Shown: one piece after another, positions 18,244-25,687 of the stretch
Position numbering within the stretch: position 1 is the first letter of the stretch
Layout: every line of letters starts with the position of its first letter
Assembly (NCBI GenBank): GCA_030832235.1
Contig: JAURJO010000509.1
Location: 1 to 35,972, forward strand
Length of the DNA stretch: 35,972 nt
Direction of reading: 5' to 3'
DNA from: Verrucomicrobiota bacterium
GTDB taxonomy: Bacteria > Verrucomicrobiota > Verrucomicrobiia > Opitutales > Opitutaceae
The notes under the pieces: model-generated
What the model saw: only the letters and a program-made list of their open reading frames with translations
Told to the model about the DNA's origin: nothing
Databases searched by the model: none
Position numbers and translations under genes: made by a program

Positions 18244-20040
18244 ATGCCCGCGCTCCTCCGCCGCATTCTCCTTCGCGCGATTCTTGTCGCGCTCGTCGCG
18301 GCGTCGGTTCGCGCCTTCGATCTCACCGGCGGCTCCTGGACCAATGGCGACATCGTGATGCACCTTCAGCTCGGGACGCCGGCCGCGCCGTTGATCGACG
18401 GTACCTCCGACTGGAACACCGTGGCCGAGTCCGCGCTCGCCGATTGGAACACCCACCTGCAGCGCTGCCGGCTGACCACGGTCCGCAACTCGACCGCCGA
18501 GGTCAGAAACGGCAACCGCATCAACAATGTCGTCTTCCGGCCCGACGTCTTCGGCTCCGCCTTCGGCTCCCGCACGCTCGCCGTCACCGCCGGCTTCACC
18601 AACCGCGCCACCGCGCGCTTCACCGAGCAGGACGTCGTGTTCAACTCAAACCTCGCGTGGGATTCCTACCGGGGTCCCCTCCGCGGCTCCTCGCGTGATC
18701 TGCGCCGCGTCGCGCTTCATGAGTTCGGCCATGTGCTCGGGCTGGATCACCCCGACGACGCCGTGCCGCCGCAGAGCGTCGTCGCCATCATGAACAGCAC
18801 CGTCAGCAGCCTCGACACACTCATGAGCGACGACATCACCGGCGTGAAGACGCTCTACGACAACACGGCCGGCGGTGGCAGCGCCGGCTCGACCCTCCCC
18901 GTCATCGCCGCGCATCCGCAGAGCCGGACCGTGCAGGTGGGCGACTCGTACACCCTCAGCGTGACCGTCGGCGGGATCGGGCCCTTCACCTACGCCTGGG
19001 GATTCCGTCCCGACGGCTCCGCCACCACCGGCACCTTCGACCTCGCCACCGGTCCAAGCTACACGATCGGATCGGTGCAAGCGATCGACTCCGGGTTGTA
19101 CACCGCCGTCGTCCGCGGCCCGGGCGGCACCGTCGTCAGCAACTCTGCCCGGCTCACCGTGAACCCGGGACCGGCAGTTTCGCCAGACACCACCCTCGCT
19201 AACATCTCCACCCGCGGGATCGTCACTCCCGGCAGCGGAGCTCTCATCGCCGGCCTCGTGATCGGCGGCACGACGCCGAAACCCGTGCTGGTGCGCGCCA
19301 TCGGCCCGGGGCTCGCCGACTTCGGCGTCGGGGGCGCTCTCCTCGACCCGAGTCTGCGGGTCGTGGACAGCGCCGGCCGCACCGTCGCCGAGAACGACGA
19401 TTGGGACACCGGCGGAAACGTCACGGCGATCGAGGCCGCGGCGGGACGCCTCGGGGCCTTCGCGCTCCGCCGCGGCACGCGCGATGCCGCGATTCTCACC
19501 ACGCTCCAGCCGGGCAGCTACACCGCCGTGGTCACCGGGGTCGGTGATCTCACGGGCATCAGCCTGGTCGAGGCGTACGACGCCGATACGGACGCCGCGA
19601 CCGCCCGCAGCCGGCGCCTCGTGAACATCGCCACGCGCGGCCAGGTCTTCGGCGGCGAGAGCGTGCTCATCGCGGGCCTGGTCGTGACCGGCCCGGGACC
19701 GCGCACGTTCCTGATTCGCGGGATCGGCCCGACGCTGCTGAAACCGCCCTTCAACATCAGCGGCGCATTGCTCGACCCGTTTTTGGAAATCTACCGCGGC
19801 GAGACGCTGCTACGGGAGAACGACGACTGGGACTCGCCGCCCAACGGGCAGGCCCCCCTGCGCGAAGCGGCGAAAAAAGTCGGGGCGTTCGCCTTGGCGG
19901 AGACACGCGACACCGCGCTCCGCACCGGCCTCGACTCGGCGATGCTCATCACGCTCCCGCCCGGCAGCTACACCGCGAAACTCAGCGGCTTCGAGGGAAC
20001 GACCGGTATCGGGCTGATCGAGATCTACGAGGTGCCTTAG
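18244..20040 (+). CDS. Secreted matrixin-type zinc metalloprotease with Ig-like domain and two C-terminal repeats
   Basis: 598 residues. The signal peptide ends around VRA (residue 24). The catalytic domain has HEFGHVLGLDH (159-169), the HExxHxxGxxH metzincin zinc site, and a Met-turn candidate AIMNS (about 183), both as in matrixins. An Ig-like domain follows (about 215-305, with SYTLSVTV and DSGLYTAVV). Two tandem repeats of about 130 residues follow (about 318-450 and 457-598), each with an IAGLV strand, IGP, LLDP, ENDDWD and PGSYTA motifs. These repeats are common in large secreted Opitutaceae proteins as I recall them, probably for surface or substrate attachment. No prodomain cysteine switch is seen. 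It should act outside the cytoplasmic membrane on protein substrates. Confidence 0.9.
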   Translation: MPALLRRILLRAILVALVAASVRAFDLTGGSWTNGDIVMHLQLGTPAAPLIDGTSDWNTVAESALADWNTHLQRCRLTTVRNSTAEVRNGNRINNVVFRPDVFGSAFGSRTLAVTAGFTNRATARFTEQDVVFNSNLAWDSYRGPLRGSSRDLRRVALHEFGHVLGLDHPDDAVPPQSVVAIMNSTVSSLDTLMSDDITGVKTLYDNTAGGGSAGSTLPVIAAHPQSRTVQVGDSYTLSVTVGGIGPFTYAWGFRPDGSATTGTFDLATGPSYTIGSVQAIDSGLYTAVVRGPGGTVVSNSARLTVNPGPAVSPDTTLANISTRGIVTPGSGALIAGLVIGGTTPKPVLVRAIGPGLADFGVGGALLDPSLRVVDSAGRTVAENDDWDTGGNVTAIEAAAGRLGAFALRRGTRDAAILTTLQPGSYTAVVTGVGDLTGISLVEAYDADTDAATARSRRLVNIATRGQVFGGESVLIAGLVVTGPGPRTFLIRGIGPTLLKPPFNISGALLDPFLEIYRGETLLRENDDWDSPPNGQAPLREAAKKVGAFALAETRDTALRTGLDSAMLITLPPGSYTAKLSGFEGTTGIGLIEIYEVP

Positions 20041-20105
20041 CGGGCGCGGCCAAACCTTGGCTTTCATTTTCCGCGCTGCTCTGACTCCCTCGCGACGACC
20101 GCCGC

Positions 20106-20897
20106 ATGTCTGACTTCAAGCACTTCTTCGGCAACCCGCCCTCCGACCAGAATGCCCTCGACCTGTTCGCCGGTGAGTGGTCCTCGCAGCCGCCCGCCAG
20201 CCGGCCGGAACTCAAGGCGGGAGCGACTCCCCTCTTCGACGACCCGCGCATCGCCTGGGCGCATCACCGGCTGATGGAAATGGGCGTGGCCGGCGGCTTC
20301 ACCGGGCGCCACGTCCTCGAATTGGGGCCGCTCGAGGGAGGCCACACCTATTTGCTCGATCGGCTCGAGGCCGCTTCGGTCACCGCGGTCGAGGCAAACG
20401 CGCGCGCCTACCTGAAGTGTCTCATCGCCAAGGAGACCTTCGGCATGCCCCGCGCGCGCTTCCTGCTCGGCGACTGCCTGGAGTTCCTCCGCGCCGAGGG
20501 CAGGCATTTCGACGTCGGCGTCGCCTGCGGTATCCTTTATCACCTTACAAATCCGGTCGAGTTGCTGGAACTCCTCGCGCGTCGCTGCGACGCCCTGTTC
20601 CTGTGGACCGTATTCTACGATCCCGACTTCGTGGCGGCCAACCCGGTGCCGGGCGCGAAGTTTTCCGAGGCGATCGCGATGGAGACGGGCGGCTTTCCGC
20701 ACACCGTGCACCGCTTCAACTACGGTCCCTCGCTCGACTGGAAAGGCTTCTGCGGCGGCGGAGAGATTTACAGTTACTGGATGGAGAAGGCCGAAATCCT
20801 CAAGGCGCTCCGACGCTTCGGATTCACGGATTTCCGGACCGAGCAGCACCCGAACGTCCACGGCAGCGCGCTGATGGTCGCCGCCCGAAAGGCGTGA
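20106..20897 (+). CDS. Class I SAM-dependent methyltransferase
   Basis: 263 residues with a Rossmann methyltransferase core: HVLELGPLEGGHTYLL (motif I, about 72-87), VTAVEANARAYLK (motif II acidic residue), FLLGDCLEFL and FDVGVACGILYHLTNP. The ILYHL segment recalls CmoB-like and other small-molecule methyltransferases. No N-terminal zinc ribbon or partner domain is seen. It stands apart from the glycan block, 65 bp after the protease gene and before a secreted protein gene, so the context says little about its substrate. The ATG at 20106 is the only convenient start. Confidence 0.85.
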   Translation: MSDFKHFFGNPPSDQNALDLFAGEWSSQPPASRPELKAGATPLFDDPRIAWAHHRLMEMGVAGGFTGRHVLELGPLEGGHTYLLDRLEAASVTAVEANARAYLKCLIAKETFGMPRARFLLGDCLEFLRAEGRHFDVGVACGILYHLTNPVELLELLARRCDALFLWTVFYDPDFVAANPVPGAKFSEAIAMETGGFPHTVHRFNYGPSLDWKGFCGGGEIYSYWMEKAEILKALRRFGFTDFRTEQHPNVHGSALMVAARKA

Positions 20898-20952
20898 CCG
20901 CAGACTGACGCGCGGTTTGACGCGCCCGGCCCGCCGCACACACTCCCCTCCC

Positions 20953-21645
20953 ATGTCGTTTCCGCGCGCTCTCCAAATCCTGATTCTCGCCTTGGCGGGA
21001 TCGGGCGGAGCATTCGCCGCGGACACCCCAGCATCCGGCGGCGGCACCAAGGCATCCCCGTTCATGCCCCCCGCCGCCGCGGCTCAGGTCGCCCCTGGCG
21101 GGGACTCTGGCGAGACACTTGAGTTCGCCGGGATCAGTTCGGTAGGCAACCGCACCGATTTCATCGTCCACGACCGTTCCTCGAAGAAGTCATTCTGGAT
21201 TGGAATGGGCGAAACCAAGAACGGCATCACCTTGGTTAGCCACGATCCCAAGCGAGATATTTTGACGCTCACTTCCAATGGCACCCAGAAGCAGCTACCC
21301 CTCCGCAAAGTCGCTGCGGGAGCAGGGCGCCCGGGAGCTGCTTCAATGGCTGTAGGTCAAAGCTCAAGTATTTCACCAACAGATACTTCTGTTATAGCTC
21401 CCCCTCCTCCTCCAGCATTGCCAGCTCCGAGCCAAGACCCGACGCCCGCCGTGGCCGAAGCAAAGCCTGCCCCGGCCACACCAGCCCAAGAAGCAATCCT
21501 CAAGCAGGAGACCGAAGCGCGGAATTTGGTGAGCGACCTGCTCGAAATTGGAATGGCCCAACGGCGCGCTTACGAAGAGGCCCAACGCCGAAATAGCGGC
21601 GCGAATCCTGCGGAGCCCCCGGCGGATTCGCCCAAGCAGCCGTAG
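20953..21645 (+). CDS. Secreted protein of unknown function, Pro/Ala-rich C-terminal half
   Basis: The track begins at TTG 20917, but the ATG at 20953 gives MSFPRALQILILALAGSGGAFAA, a good signal peptide, so 230 residues are preferred. The central part (LEFAGISSVGNRTDFIVHDR, SFWIGMGETKNG, DILTLTSNG) looks like a small beta domain of the kind found in envelope assembly proteins such as GspC or PilP. That resemblance is weak and I do not name a family. The second half is linker-like (APPPPPALPAPSQDPTPAV) and ends in a charged, probably helical tail. Codon use around 21340-21420 is noticeably more AT-rich than in the neighbours. Confidence 0.75.
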   Translation: MSFPRALQILILALAGSGGAFAADTPASGGGTKASPFMPPAAAAQVAPGGDSGETLEFAGISSVGNRTDFIVHDRSSKKSFWIGMGETKNGITLVSHDPKRDILTLTSNGTQKQLPLRKVAAGAGRPGAASMAVGQSSSISPTDTSVIAPPPPPALPAPSQDPTPAVAEAKPAPATPAQEAILKQETEARNLVSDLLEIGMAQRRAYEEAQRRNSGANPAEPPADSPKQP

Positions 21646-21879
21646 CAAGACTGCGGACTTCGGCTGGAGCTTCGAAAGCGTCCGAAATCGGCCATCCGGG
21701 ATCGGTCGCGTGTACGACCTTGACCCAAGATAATCGCTGGACGACCCGCGATTTAGCACTTTTGCTCGCGGCCTCTAAGTCGCGTATCTGGCGCCAAATC
21801 CGTTGGCTCTTGGACGCATTTATCGTGCCCCCCCCTTTCCGACGTCCGTTGGAATCCAGAAAACCCTACCTAACAACAC
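21646..21879. other. Intergenic leader before the TonB-dependent receptor
   Basis: 234 bp without a supported gene. It includes the 5' region of the receptor gene and a run of nine C residues (about 21829-21837). A TTGACC (21720-21725) and a gataat (21729-21734) are visible but not spaced as a sigma-70 promoter. No convincing Shine-Dalgarno precedes the ATG at 21880. A promoter for the receptor is expected here but I cannot place it. Confidence 0.5.
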
Positions 21880-24800
21880 ATGATCGCTACCAAGATCAGA
21901 CCCGCCCACGTCGCCAAGCTCACCTTGGCTTCGTCGCTGGCCGCCCTGTGCATCGCCCCCGCGGGCCTTGCCCAGTCCGCCGACGCCGCCGCCCTGCGAC
22001 GGCTCCAGGAAGAGAACGCCGCCCTGCGTAAGCAGCTGGCTGAAGCCCAAGGCAAGTCGGCTCCGGCCGCCGCTCAGCCTGCCGCTGCCGCTCCCGCGGC
22101 GCGTCCCGCCGCCGCTCCCGCCTCGACGTCGCGTCTCGCGACCGACGAGGGTGTCACCGCGCTGACGCCCTTCGAGGTGAAGACCGACAAGGACTACGGC
22201 TACCTGAAGACCAATGCCATGACGGCCACCCGTATCGGCATGGAGATTCAAAAAGTGCCGATGAACATCTCCGTTATCTCGGAGGAGTTTCTGAAGGACA
22301 CCAACGCCCGCTCGCTCACCGACCTGTTCCGCTATTCGGCGGCGTCGTCCGGCGACACCCGTTTCGCGATGCGCGTGCCCGCGAACGAGGCCACCCCGCA
22401 GGGACAGTTCACGATGCGCGGCTTCCAGGTTAACACCCTGATGCGCAACGGCGTGTTCCGCTACATCTCGCACAATTTCGACAACATCGATCGCGTCGAA
22501 ATGGTGAAGGGACCGGCCACGGTATTCTTCGGTCAGGGCTACCCCGGCGGCGTGATCAACTTCGTGACCAAGCGTCCGTCGTTCAGCCCGCTCGCTACCG
22601 AAGTTTCCTACTCGGTCAACAGCGACAGCGGCGAGCGCGTCAACATCGACCACAACGCCGTCCTTTCGAAGAAGGCCGCGGTGCGGTTCGTCGGTGGCTG
22701 GGAAGACAGCCAGGGCGAGCGCCGGTTCGAGTTCCAGAAGAACATCACCGCCTCCCCCTCGCTCACCCTCGTGCCGTTCGACAGCGGCAAGGTGAAGATC
22801 AACCTCGAGCTCGAGTATTCGAACAAAGAGTACAACAAGAACGACTACGACTGGATCTACAGCGACTTCGAAGGCTGGCGCAAGGCCGCCGCCGCGGGTC
22901 CGTTCCTCTCCAGCGTGATCGCCGCCTCGGCCGGCAACGGCCTCGCCGCGAACGTCACGCAGGCCACCACGACCCCGACACTCGCGTATTCGACCTACAT
23001 CAACAACGTTCGTAACGCCACCGGCAACCTGATGCTGCCGGCCTACACCTCGGTGAAGCGCGGCGCGTACTACACCGACGCCTCCGGCAAGTGGATCTAC
23101 GACAAGGCTTTCAATTACACCAGCCGCGGCGCGAAGTCCAAGGAGCTCGACGAGATCGCCTCCGTCACCCTCGACGCCTCGCCATTCGAGTGGCTCGACT
23201 TCCGCTACGTCTTCACCCGCGACCACGCGGTGCATGACACCATCGGCCAGGGCAGCGCGATCACGACCCCGTACGCCGACGGCATCCACTGGAACGTCGC
23301 CACCGGCAACATGTCGGGTTACTGGCGCCGCACCGAGACCCACAATCTCGACTTGGTCTTCAAGTTCGACGCTCTCGGCGCCAAGCACAAGGTGCTGGCC
23401 GGTGGTCAGCGTGGCGTCTGGCTCCAGCAGTACCTCGGCAACGCCGCGGTCAGCGACGTGAACTGGGCCTTCCTGCCCGGCGCTACCAACCCGGTTGCGA
23501 ATCCGGACTACGCGGGCACCAACACCGCCAAGTACGCGTTCGGCGGCGTGCCGGTTAACCAGGTCATCCGTCAGCGCGACGGCTCCATCAAGCCGGTCCG
23601 CCAGATCTTCAGCAACTTTGACCCGGGCACCGAGATCTACCCCGACATCAACCAGTTCTTCCAGGACCAGCGCAACGCGGTCGACGGCTACAAGCCGACG
23701 CTCATCGGCACGTACGTCAACTACCAGGGCTCCTTCCTGAAGGACAAGCTGACCGTCCTCGCCGGCTATCGTCGCGAGAAGCGCTGGGAGCGCGGCCAGT
23801 GGCAGGTCAACAACTTCCCCTGGTACATCTACCCGGGCGAAATGTGGCTCGATCCCGTGAAATACCCCGAGAACCAGTGGGGTCACTCGATCGCTTATCA
23901 GAAGACCGTGCCCCTCGACCAGAAGGGCAACTCCTGGATGGCCGGCGCCTCCTACGAGATCACCCGCCAGCTGTCCGCCTACGTGTCCGTTTCCCGCATC
24001 TTCAAGTTCAACTCGGGCAACATCGGTGGCTACTTCCCGGGTGACGAAGTGTACTACGTGAACGGCATCCTCGCCGAGGCCCGCGCCCGCGGCCAGAACG
24101 GCTTCACCTACCGCGGCCAGAACATCACCAGCGTCGATCAGTTCCTGAAGGTCATCCAGGGCCTCCGCTACGACCAGCTGATCCCGAACGAGACCGGCAT
24201 GAACTACGAGGTCGGCGCCAAGTACACGTCGGCCGACAACAAGATCGTCGGTACCTGGTCGCTGTTCTCCGCCAACCGCGCCAACCGCAAGGAGGACGAC
24301 GGCGTCGCCCAGTCCAACCTGAACGAGCCGCTCAACTACTCCGCCGATCCGTTGCTGATCGCCGGCGTGGCCCGCGGTATCGCCGCCGGTGGCTCGACGC
24401 CCTCTGGCTTCAATAGCGCCGCCAGCACCGGCCGCATCTTCCGTGTCCGCGCGTACGACAACAACGTGCGCATCGCCGGCACGGAAGCCGAGGTCATCTA
24501 CACGCCGATCCGGAACTTCCAGGCCGTCATCAACGCCTCGTTCCTGCCCACGGCGAAGCTGATCGAGGACAGCCGTCCGGTCTACGCCAAGCCGGGTTCA
24601 GCCGGGTACGCGACCCTTTCGGCCACCCAGAAGCGCGATGCCGACATCCTCTGGGGTGCGCGCGTAGAGAACGTTCCGGAATACCGTTTCAACGTTTTCG
24701 GTAAGTACACCTTCACTGAAAATCTCGTTGGCGGACTCGGCCGCGGTCTCGCCGTGAGCGCCGGCGCCCGCTACTCGTCCGAGACCGTCGTTTCCCGTTC

Positions 24801-25008
24801 GGTTGACTGGAACCCCCTCGCGGGCGGCTACCAAGCCGGTAACTACACGGTGTTCGACCTTACCCTGAGCCTCCCGTGGGAGCTGATGGGCTACAAGATC
24901 CACAGCAACCTGGGTGTCTACAACGTGACGGACAAGCAGTACTCCGAGGGCTCGTTCGCGATGTCCCCGGCCCGGAACTGGCTGTTCACGAACACGCTCC
25001 GCTTCTGA
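21880..25008 (+). CDS. TonB-dependent outer-membrane receptor with N-terminal coiled coil
   Basis: 1042 residues. The signal peptide ends around AGLAQ (about residue 30). A short heptad-like segment, ALRRLQEENAALRKQLAEAQ (about 38-57), and an Ala/Pro linker precede the plug. The plug domain (about 90-215) shows VPMNISVISEEFL, FTMRGFQVNTLMRNG and VEMVKGPATVFFGQGYPGG, the canonical TonB plug landmarks, and is followed by a 22-strand-type barrel ending ARNWLFTNTLRF with a terminal Phe. Such receptors import siderophores, glycans or other large solutes using TonB-ExbBD energy. The substrate is not predictable here. The coiled coil before the plug is the unusual element. Codon use is strongly biased, suggesting high expression. 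A strong terminator follows the stop. Confidence 0.95.
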   Translation: MIATKIRPAHVAKLTLASSLAALCIAPAGLAQSADAAALRRLQEENAALRKQLAEAQGKSAPAAAQPAAAAPAARPAAAPASTSRLATDEGVTALTPFEVKTDKDYGYLKTNAMTATRIGMEIQKVPMNISVISEEFLKDTNARSLTDLFRYSAASSGDTRFAMRVPANEATPQGQFTMRGFQVNTLMRNGVFRYISHNFDNIDRVEMVKGPATVFFGQGYPGGVINFVTKRPSFSPLATEVSYSVNSDSGERVNIDHNAVLSKKAAVRFVGGWEDSQGERRFEFQKNITASPSLTLVPFDSGKVKINLELEYSNKEYNKNDYDWIYSDFEGWRKAAAAGPFLSSVIAASAGNGLAANVTQATTTPTLAYSTYINNVRNATGNLMLPAYTSVKRGAYYTDASGKWIYDKAFNYTSRGAKSKELDEIASVTLDASPFEWLDFRYVFTRDHAVHDTIGQGSAITTPYADGIHWNVATGNMSGYWRRTETHNLDLVFKFDALGAKHKVLAGGQRGVWLQQYLGNAAVSDVNWAFLPGATNPVANPDYAGTNTAKYAFGGVPVNQVIRQRDGSIKPVRQIFSNFDPGTEIYPDINQFFQDQRNAVDGYKPTLIGTYVNYQGSFLKDKLTVLAGYRREKRWERGQWQVNNFPWYIYPGEMWLDPVKYPENQWGHSIAYQKTVPLDQKGNSWMAGASYEITRQLSAYVSVSRIFKFNSGNIGGYFPGDEVYYVNGILAEARARGQNGFTYRGQNITSVDQFLKVIQGLRYDQLIPNETGMNYEVGAKYTSADNKIVGTWSLFSANRANRKEDDGVAQSNLNEPLNYSADPLLIAGVARGIAAGGSTPSGFNSAASTGRIFRVRAYDNNVRIAGTEAEVIYTPIRNFQAVINASFLPTAKLIEDSRPVYAKPGSAGYATLSATQKRDADILWGARVENVPEYRFNVFGKYTFTENLVGGLGRGLAVSAGARYSSETVVSRSVDWNPLAGGYQAGNYTVFDLTLSLPWELMGYKIHSNLGVYNVTDKQYSEGSFAMSPARNWLFTNTLRF

Positions 25009-25035
25009 GGCGGAACGAATCCTGATCGCTTGAGC

Positions 25036-25066
25036 AAAGCGGCGGCCGAAAGGCCGCCGCTTTTTT
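25036..25066 (+). terminator. Intrinsic terminator after the TonB-dependent receptor
   Basis: A perfect stem gcggcggcc / ggccgccgc (25039-25047 and 25052-25060) closes a GAAA tetraloop and is followed by six T (25061-25066). Flanking AAA/TTT could lengthen the stem. It lies 27 bp after the stop codon and before the lipoprotein gene. Confidence 0.95.
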
Positions 25067-25102
25067 GTCGTCTCACATCCCGGCCCGGATCCCATTCCAA
25101 CC

Positions 25103-25600
25103 ATGCGTAACCCCGCCGCAATCCGCCTTACCGCATTACCCGCGGTCCTGCTCACCGCTGCGTTTCTCCCCGCCTGCCAGAGTGCTCGTGAATCTCGCGC
25201 CCTTGAGAAGGCCGAAGCATTCGGAACGCAGTCTACCGAGGTCCAGGCGAAGGTCCGCGCGGGAGAAGTGGAGCCCGGCTTCACACCGGATCTTGTTTAC
25301 ATCGCCTTGGGCCGCCCCGACCGGAAACAGGCGGGTCCGGGTGGCGCGATAACTTGGACCTACCGCAACTTTCCGGTCAGCGGCACCTCCGCCGCAGCGA
25401 CGGGCATGAACGTACCCGGGGCGCGCTCCCAAAATTCCGGACTCGCCTCCGCCAACGCCCCCGGTGGCGGCGGTAGCATCTCGAGCACACGTCCGAACGG
25501 GGTACAGGCCGGGATCGGCAACGTGCCCGACGCGGCAGTCGCAACGCTGGTGATCGAGTTCACCGATGAACGCGTGAGTGCGATCCGCTTTGTACCGTGA
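25103..25600 (+). CDS. Small lipoprotein, BamE/SmpA-like
   Basis: 165 residues with a lipoprotein signal: a hydrophobic stretch ending FLPAC, with the cysteine at about residue 28. The mature part has AKVRAGEVEPGFTPDLVYIALGRPDRK, which resembles the 'vrvGMtkeqV...lGrPd' helix-turn of BamE/SmpA-type and related small envelope lipoproteins. The sequence then has TWTYRNFPV, a Gly/Ser-rich insert (about 95-135) and VATLVIEFTDERVSAIRFV, matching the final strands of that fold. It probably sits in the envelope facing the periplasm. It is monocistronic, placed after the receptor terminator. The assignment to BamE proper is not certain because many lipoproteins share this fold. Confidence 0.7.
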   Translation: MRNPAAIRLTALPAVLLTAAFLPACQSARESRALEKAEAFGTQSTEVQAKVRAGEVEPGFTPDLVYIALGRPDRKQAGPGGAITWTYRNFPVSGTSAAATGMNVPGARSQNSGLASANAPGGGGSISSTRPNGVQAGIGNVPDAAVATLVIEFTDERVSAIRFVP

Positions 25601-25687
25601 GCTTTCCGAATCGCTTCCGTCTGTAAGGCGGGTGGACAAATCTGATCATCCCTTCGCCGGCGATATGAGAGCATTATACCGAAGGTA

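Noticed and set aside
20064-21065. 333-residue minus-strand ORF
   Set aside because: Antisense to a methyltransferase with intact SAM motifs and to a secreted protein with a signal peptide; no family features of its own.
21720-21756. Possible sigma-70 promoter before the TonB-dependent receptor (TTGACC with gataat or gatttag)
   Set aside because: The candidate -10 boxes are either 3 or about 25 bases from the -35, so no pair has an acceptable spacing.
21820-23886. 688-residue minus-strand ORF
   Set aside because: Antisense to the TonB-dependent receptor, whose plug and barrel motifs are unambiguous. The open antisense frame follows from its strong codon bias.
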